Shown one piece after another: positions 59,613 to 64,000 of a stretch of 64,000 bases of DNA. The position numbers were made by a program, and so were the translations under genes. Every line of letters starts with the position of its first letter. The stretch's first letter is position 1. Source of the DNA: Myxococcales bacterium (GTDB lineage Bacteria; Myxococcota_A; UBA796; GCA-2862545). The DNA lies in contig JAHQVJ010000164.1 in assembly GCA_019634415.1 (NCBI GenBank), positions 35,183-99,182 of the forward strand, read 5' to 3'. The notes beneath the pieces were generated by a model. It worked only from the letters and a program-made list of their open reading frames with translations. It was not told where the DNA came from and did not search any database.

Positions 59613-61295
59613 ATGGGACCGGCATCGCAGCATCGCCCCCTGTGGCTCGCTTGCTTCGCGTGGGCGTGCACCTCCGGCCCGCCACAGCAGCACGGACCCT
59701 ACACCAGCTGGGCGGATCCGGTGTCGAGCGCCCTTCGCCTCGGCATCGAGGGCCTCGACGCTCGGGAAGGGCACCTGTGGTTCCTGACCCAGAGCCGCTG
59801 CGCGCCGCTGCTCCTGGAGACGGGAACCTGCTATGGCGCCAACCCTCTGTCGCCCTACGGGATGTTCGTGTTCCCCGAGGACGGCGGGCTGCCCGCGGAC
59901 GACCTGCCGGCGTACCAGCTCGAGCAGCACGAGGCGATCCTGTTCGTGGGACACACGCCTCCGGCGTCGCGGTACTTCTCCTTCAACCACCACCAGTACC
60001 GCAAGGCGCTGCCTGGGCAGCCCGATCCCATCACCTTCGCCACCCTGGCGCCGTCGCTGCATCTGCTCGATCTCCGCACCGATCCAGCCGTGCACGCTCC
60101 CGAGTCCGAGCCTCCCTTCGGGCAGTACACGACGGTCCTGTTCGCCGCCAACGCCACCACCGTGCAGCGCGTGCGCACCCTGCTGACACCGGCCCTGGCT
60201 CACCTGGGCCTCGAGCCCGAGCGGATCAACGTGCATCCCATGGCCTACCGAACCCCAGACGATGCCGAGGCGCTGGTGGCATCGGGCCAGCTGGCGGAGT
60301 CCGACGCCTTCAGCTTGACCATGGGAGACGGACCCGACGCCGACACCTACAGCGTGGTCCTGCGGGTGGCGGCGCCCACGGAGCCCACCGATCGGTACTT
60401 CGATCCCGCTGAGATCGAAGCTGCCGTGTTCAAGCTCACCCTGGATGAAGCGCCAGCCTACGATCCGCTACCCTGGCCCACGTTCCCGCCCCCCGACGAC
60501 ACCTCGGAGACGGAGGGCGCTCGACTGCAGCAGGCCCTCGAGGCCGTCGCGCAGGCCGTGATCGACGAGATCGTCCCTCCGATCATGGAGGTGCGCACGA
60601 TGGAGATGCCGAGCCAGCCGCAGCGCTCCGGCGCCCACTGCATCAACCTGCTCGATACCTGTGCCGCCAACAACGACGATGCGCGCTACCACCGAACCCC
60701 ACGCCGCGTCATCGCCGCCGATCGCAGCGTGGCCTCCTCGGTGTTCGTGGTGGGCGTGAACCACACGGAGGCGGCCCGCCTCGATCCGACGGCCCCTCGC
60801 ACCACCTACTCGAGCATCACGCTGAACAACTTCAGCCGCAGCGTGGGTGTGGTGGCACGGATCGACAGCGAGCTACGCGGCAGCCTCACCACCTGGTTCG
60901 ATGCGGACCGCGCCGCGGCCCTGACGGGACTGAGCCACGAGTCGCTCGACAGCCTCTACGTGGTGCAGTTCTCCCACGACTGCACGGCGTTCGACTGGGA
61001 GAGCCGCCTGGGTCATCCGAACCCACACTGCATCGAGTTCGACGACGACGTGCTGGGCGTCTGCCCCATGGACAAGTTCTGGTTCACCGAGCGGGTGTAC
61101 CTGAACCAGACCACCGGCACGGCACCCTCGGCGTCATCGGTGATCCCACCGAAGGTGCTGATGGTGGCTCCCAGCGTGTCCTGGGCCGAGCAAGAGCAGC
61201 TCGGGGGCGTGGGCGGCGCGTGGGCCCTGGGGGAGATTCCAGAACAGACCCCGGAGGAAGGCGACTGGTGCCTGCCCCCCGGCCAACGGCCGTGA
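59613..61295 (+). CDS. Cys-containing lipoprotein of unknown family, 560 residues
   Basis: The N terminus (MGPASQHRPLWLACFAWAC) has a lipoprotein-like signal with Cys at 19. The mature part shows several conserved-looking segments: CYGANPLSPYGMFVFPEDGG, YFSFNHHQYRK, CINLLDTCAANNDDARYHR and VYVVQFSHDC outline. Some cysteine pairs may form disulfides in the periplasm. No known catalytic motif was found. Its ATG lies 22 bases from the divergent amidase-like start, and no strong ribosome-binding site is seen. It ends 10 bases before the convergent PEGA-like gene. Confidence 0.7.
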   Translation: MGPASQHRPLWLACFAWACTSGPPQQHGPYTSWADPVSSALRLGIEGLDAREGHLWFLTQSRCAPLLLETGTCYGANPLSPYGMFVFPEDGGLPADDLPAYQLEQHEAILFVGHTPPASRYFSFNHHQYRKALPGQPDPITFATLAPSLHLLDLRTDPAVHAPESEPPFGQYTTVLFAANATTVQRVRTLLTPALAHLGLEPERINVHPMAYRTPDDAEALVASGQLAESDAFSLTMGDGPDADTYSVVLRVAAPTEPTDRYFDPAEIEAAVFKLTLDEAPAYDPLPWPTFPPPDDTSETEGARLQQALEAVAQAVIDEIVPPIMEVRTMEMPSQPQRSGAHCINLLDTCAANNDDARYHRTPRRVIAADRSVASSVFVVGVNHTEAARLDPTAPRTTYSSITLNNFSRSVGVVARIDSELRGSLTTWFDADRAAALTGLSHESLDSLYVVQFSHDCTAFDWESRLGHPNPHCIEFDDDVLGVCPMDKFWFTERVYLNQTTGTAPSASSVIPPKVLMVAPSVSWAEQEQLGGVGGAWALGEIPEQTPEEGDWCLPPGQRP

Positions 61296-61305
61296 CGACG
61301 TCAGG

Positions 61306-62271
61306 CTACTCGTTGCCCAGCGCCAGCTCGAGGCCGTTCGGATCGACGATGCGGAACTGCTCGCCCTCCACGGTGACGATCACGCTCTGACCGTTCGCCA
61401 CCACCTCGACGCTCATGCCGTCGGTGGCCTGCACGGTGAGGGTGCGGGAGTTGCCCGCGGCTGCGGCAGGCAGCGCCACCGCCTCGGTGGCGGGCGCGGC
61501 CATCTCCTCGACGGCAGGAGGGGCGGCCACGGCTACGGCATCGGGGTCGGCAACGGGCACCGCAGGGGCCTCGACGGCGGCCGCGGCGACTGGTGCCACG
61601 GGCGCGGCCACGGGGGCGGCGGGAGCAACGGCAACGGGAGCCGCTGGGGCCACGGGCGCTGCAGGGGCGGCCGCGACGGGCGCTGCGGGTGCCGGAATGG
61701 CAGCGGGCGCGGCGGCCTCCACGGGGGCAGGCGCCGCGACGGGAGCCACCGCCACCGGAGCCTCGGGCGCTGGGGCGGCCGCCGGAGCAGGCGCAGGCTC
61801 CACCGCCTCCACCACGGGCACCGGCTGCTCCTCGACCTCGACGGGAGCCTCCTCGATGGGTGCGGGCGCCTCCTCGATGGCGGGCGCCGCCTCGGGCTCG
61901 GCGGGCACGTCGGCGGTCTGCGCTGCGTCGTCGTCGCGCTCGGTCATCTCCTCCGGCGCCTGCTCGGTGGCCTCGGAGTCGTCGAGCCACTCGGTGCGCA
62001 CCACCCGCAGCTCGTTGTTCTTCCACTCGGCCCAGGTCATGGTGTTGTCGGGCACGTCGATCTCGGCCTCGAACAACGTCTTGCCGAAGACGCCCGTGAC
62101 CCGGACCTCGTGGGTACCCGGCTCGAGGCCGGCGACCCGCTGGCGCAGCTTGCCAGTGAGCTTGGCCTGCTGGCCATCGACATAGATGAGCACGGGGCCG
62201 CTCACCTTGAATTCGATATTGGAGCTCGCGATCGCTTCGGGTGCAGCGAGTAGCGCAAGGAAAGGCAGCAT
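61306..62271 (-). CDS. Exported PEGA-like protein with Ala/Pro-rich linker
   Basis: GGAGG precedes the ATG. The 321-residue protein has a signal peptide (MLPFLALLAAPEAIAS), a PEGA-like beta domain (GPVLIYVDGQQAKLTG, LEPGTHEVRVTGVFG), a short acidic segment, a long low-complexity linker of Ala, Pro, Val and Glu (about 120-280) and a small C-terminal beta domain with RTLTVQATDGMSVEVVANG. PEGA domains often tether surface or periplasmic proteins. The linker resembles that of the pseudokinase. It is divergent from the tsaC gene. Confidence 0.82.
   Translation of the reverse strand: MLPFLALLAAPEAIASSNIEFKVSGPVLIYVDGQQAKLTGKLRQRVAGLEPGTHEVRVTGVFGKTLFEAEIDVPDNTMTWAEWKNNELRVVRTEWLDDSEATEQAPEEMTERDDDAAQTADVPAEPEAAPAIEEAPAPIEEAPVEVEEQPVPVVEAVEPAPAPAAAPAPEAPVAVAPVAAPAPVEAAAPAAIPAPAAPVAAAPAAPVAPAAPVAVAPAAPVAAPVAPVAAAAVEAPAVPVADPDAVAVAAPPAVEEMAAPATEAVALPAAAAGNSRTLTVQATDGMSVEVVANGQSVIVTVEGEQFRIVDPNGLELALGNE
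61560..61920 (-). repeat. Ala/Pro/Val low-complexity coding repeat
   Basis: GCC/GCG-rich imperfect repeats encode alternating Ala-Pro and Ala-Val pairs inside the PEGA-like protein. Extended linkers of this type span the peptidoglycan in other bacteria. Confidence 0.7.
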
Positions 62272-62346
62272 GATTCCTCCGTGAGCCCTTGTGGACACCA
62301 TAGCGCGACGGTTGTGCTACCTGCCGTAACCACGGAATCCGACACG

Positions 62347-63393
62347 ATGAATCGCCTAGAACCAGATCGGCAAGGAATCGAACGAGCAGTCGCACTACTT
62401 CGTGCGGGTGAGGTGGTGGCCATTCCCACCGAAACCGTCTACGGACTGGCCGCGGATGCCTTCGACGATGCAGCGGTGGCGCGCGTCTTCGAGGCCAAGC
62501 ACCGCCCCTCCTTCGATCCGATGATCGTGCACGTGGCGCCAGGCTCCGCACGCGAGGCCGTGGCCAAATTGGCACGGTTGGACGCCCTCAACGACGAAGC
62601 GGGTTCGGTGTTCGACCGCCTTACAACCGACTTCTGGCCAGGCCCGCTGACGCTGGTACTGCCCAAGGCCAGATTCGTGTCAGATATCGTCACGGCTGGT
62701 CTCGCTCATGTCGCAGTTCGAATGCCGGCTCACGTTGTGGCGCAGAGACTGCTCGAGGCCTTCGGCGGGCCGCTGGTGGCGCCGAGCGCCAACCGCTTCG
62801 GCCGGATCTCGCCCACCCGGGCGGAGCACGTGGTGGCGGAGCTGGCCGGACGGGTGCCCGCGGTCCTGGATGGCGGCCCTTGTGAGATGGGCGTGGAGTC
62901 CACCATCGTGGGGCTGGCCGCCGACGGTGGGCTCAAGCTGCTCAGGCCGGGGGCCGTGCCCGTGGAGGCGCTGGGATCCGATCTGCGCTGGTCGACGGTC
63001 GACGGTGCTGGTGGGATCGAGGCGCCGGGGCAGACCGACCAGCACTACTCGCCCGCCACCCGCTGTGCGCTGCTGGGTGGCGTGGTCGAGGAGCAGGACC
63101 CCGCCACCCTGCGGCAGCTGGCGGCTGACACCGAGGTGGCCCTGCTGCGCGTGGTCGGCGACCCCGCCTCGGGGCGTGCCGCCCTCGCGGCTGCCGGGAT
63201 CTCCGTACTCGACAGCCGCTCGCTGTCGCCCGAGGGCGATCTCGTCCAGGCCGCACGGGCGCTCTTCGCCACGCTGCGCGAGCTCGACGACGGATCCGCG
63301 CGGCGGCTGCTCCTCGAACCTCCGCCATCGCGGCGCGGTCTCGGTCACGCCATCGACGATCGGCTGCGACGTGCGGCGGGATCAGCTAGGTAG
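62347..63393 (+). CDS. tsaC: L-threonylcarbamoyladenylate synthase (Sua5/YwlC type)
   Basis: The enzyme makes threonylcarbamoyl-AMP from threonine, bicarbonate and ATP for the t6A37 modification of tRNA. The 348-residue protein has the YrdC domain signatures VAIPTETVYGLAADA near 26, AKHRPSFDPMIVHV near 52 and GPLVAPSANRFGRISP near 140, then the longer Sua5 C-terminal domain with GLKLLRPGAVPVE and the GQTDQHYSP linker. The first part of the gene uses more A/T-ending codons than its neighbours, in patches. The ATG at 62347 is used; the upstream 76-base gap separates it from the PEGA-like gene. The ABC transporter gene follows 25 bases after the stop. Confidence 0.93.
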   Translation: MNRLEPDRQGIERAVALLRAGEVVAIPTETVYGLAADAFDDAAVARVFEAKHRPSFDPMIVHVAPGSAREAVAKLARLDALNDEAGSVFDRLTTDFWPGPLTLVLPKARFVSDIVTAGLAHVAVRMPAHVVAQRLLEAFGGPLVAPSANRFGRISPTRAEHVVAELAGRVPAVLDGGPCEMGVESTIVGLAADGGLKLLRPGAVPVEALGSDLRWSTVDGAGGIEAPGQTDQHYSPATRCALLGGVVEEQDPATLRQLAADTEVALLRVVGDPASGRAALAAAGISVLDSRSLSPEGDLVQAARALFATLRELDDGSARRLLLEPPPSRRGLGHAIDDRLRRAAGSAR

Positions 63394-63418
63394 GAGCGCC
63401 GCACAGGAGGACGACGCG

Positions 63419-64000
63419 GTGATCCGGGTGGAGCAGCTCACCAAGGTCTACGGAGCCACCACCGCAGTCGAAGATCTGACGTTCGCGGTGGATCGCGGCG
63501 AGATCGTCGGATTCCTCGGCCCCAACGGAGCGGGCAAGAGCACCACCATGCGGATGCTCTGTGGGTCGCTCGGGGCCACCCGCGGTCGAGCGCTCATCGC
63601 CGACATCGACGTGCTGGAGCGCCCGCGCGAGGTCAAGCGCCTCGTGGGCTACCTGCCGGAGGTCCCGCCGCTGTACCCCGAGATGACGGTGCGCGCGTAC
63701 CTGCGCTTCTGTGCCCAGCTGAAGTCCGCCCCCTCGCCGGTCCAGGGTGTGGAGCGAGTCATGGAGCAGGTGGGCCTCACCGACGTCGCGCACCGCCTCA
63801 TCGACCACCTCTCCAAGGGCTACCGACAACGGGTGGGGCTGGCGCAGGCCCTCGTCCACGAGCCGAGGGTGCTGGTCCTCGACGAGCCTGCGTCTGGGCT
63901 CGATCCGGCGCAGCGGGTGGAGATCCGGCAGCTGGTGCGCGACCTGTCGCAAGGCGACGTCACCGTGGTGCTCTCCACCCACGTGCTGTCCGAGGTGGAG
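63419..64000 (+). CDS. ABC transporter ATP-binding protein, 3' end outside window
   Basis: A GTG start follows CAGGAGGACG. The 194 residues in the window contain Walker A GPNGAGKSTT (34-43), a Q-loop region GYLPEVPPLYPEMTV (in outline near 79), the signature LSKGYRQRVG (about 136-145), Walker B VLVLDEPASGLD (about 157-168) and H-loop STHVLSEVE at the edge. The sequence type matches multidrug or Gld-like exporters of the ABC-2 family. The permease gene is expected beyond the window edge. It may be cotranscribed with tsaC. Confidence 0.93.
   Translation, partial: MIRVEQLTKVYGATTAVEDLTFAVDRGEIVGFLGPNGAGKSTTMRMLCGSLGATRGRALIADIDVLERPREVKRLVGYLPEVPPLYPEMTVRAYLRFCAQLKSAPSPVQGVERVMEQVGLTDVAHRLIDHLSKGYRQRVGLAQALVHEPRVLVLDEPASGLDPAQRVEIRQLVRDLSQGDVTVVLSTHVLSEVE

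Noticed and set aside
58611..60236. Minus-strand 541-residue open frame over the amidase-like and lipoprotein genes
   Set aside because: Composition is Arg/Gly-rich without motifs, whereas the amidase-like frame has family features.
61293..61303. Palindrome TGACGACGTCA in the gap between two convergent genes
   Set aside because: It is only an 11-base palindrome partly inside coding sequence and too short to be a terminator; no second copy was seen.
1..64000. CRISPR arrays, tRNA or rRNA genes, insertion sequences, phage genes, biosynthetic clusters
   Set aside because: None was recognised when reading both strands; the only tandem repeats found lie within coding sequences.

Overview
The window is about 64 kb of GC-rich bacterial DNA, packed with genes and almost entirely protein coding. 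The organism is most likely a myxobacterium-like member of the Myxococcota (former Deltaproteobacteria). The clues are many exported lipoproteins with acidic or Thr-rich linkers, MopE-type Cys/Asp metal-binding repeats, C-terminal tags resembling MYXO-CTERM (a short Cys motif, a hydrophobic stretch and an Arg cluster), thrombospondin type 3 repeats, Hanks-type kinases, envelope ankyrin proteins and a caspase-like protein. I saw no tRNA, rRNA, CRISPR array, insertion sequence, integrase or phage gene. No gap between genes exceeds about 225 bases.

Layout. 1-2843: a partial secreted protein, a 51-residue protein, quinolinate synthase nadA and a multihaem cytochrome c lipoprotein. 2844-9124 (minus strand): a very large PPC-like exported protein split by an in-frame TAG, followed by a Ser/Thr kinase. 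9176-17372: a TPR/alpha-beta-hydrolase/ankyrin lipoprotein, a PPC-domain lipoprotein, a STAND ATPase transcription regulator, a prohibitin-like lipoprotein, a small membrane protein and a lamin-tail lipoprotein. 17394-21919 (minus): a tightly coupled operon of ferritin-like lipoprotein, CotH, VTC domain, DUF4956 and DUF2490-like proteins. 22087-30022: a LysR regulator with a divergent lipoprotein, a trypsin-like protease, then a plus-strand run of MBL hydrolase, nucleotidyltransferase, EEP nuclease/phosphatase and hybrid histidine kinase. 30042-33370 (minus): caspase-like, CpxP-like, DUF6340-like and DUF2237 proteins.

33465-39998 holds two tandem pairs, each an arylsulfotransferase-like lipoprotein followed by a beta-helix/MopE protein with a MYXO-CTERM-like end. 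39980-50170: two more lipoproteins (one with twelve TSP3 repeats), a double GNAT acetyltransferase, a bestrophin, a PQQ-like/ankyrin protein coupled to a 2OG-Fe(II) oxygenase, a small membrane protein, a TauE/SafE permease and an SMR protein lacking its essential glutamate. 50167-55665: a pseudokinase, an FG-GAP propeller lipoprotein and another lipoprotein with a near-consensus promoter. 55691-64000: an operon of WYL regulator, unknown protein and methyltransferase, a small membrane protein, a degenerate amidase, a lipoprotein, a PEGA-like Ala/Pro-rich protein, threonylcarbamoyl-AMP synthase and the start of an ABC-transporter ATPase.

Housekeeping functions (nadA, tsaC/Sua5) are thinly scattered among envelope and signalling genes. 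Overlapping start/stop codons (ATGA, GTGA, TGATG) mark coupled operons, while convergent neighbours often abut or overlap at their 3' ends. Several enzyme-like proteins (hydrolase, amidase, kinase, SMR transporter) have lost catalytic residues, a recurring theme of this window.
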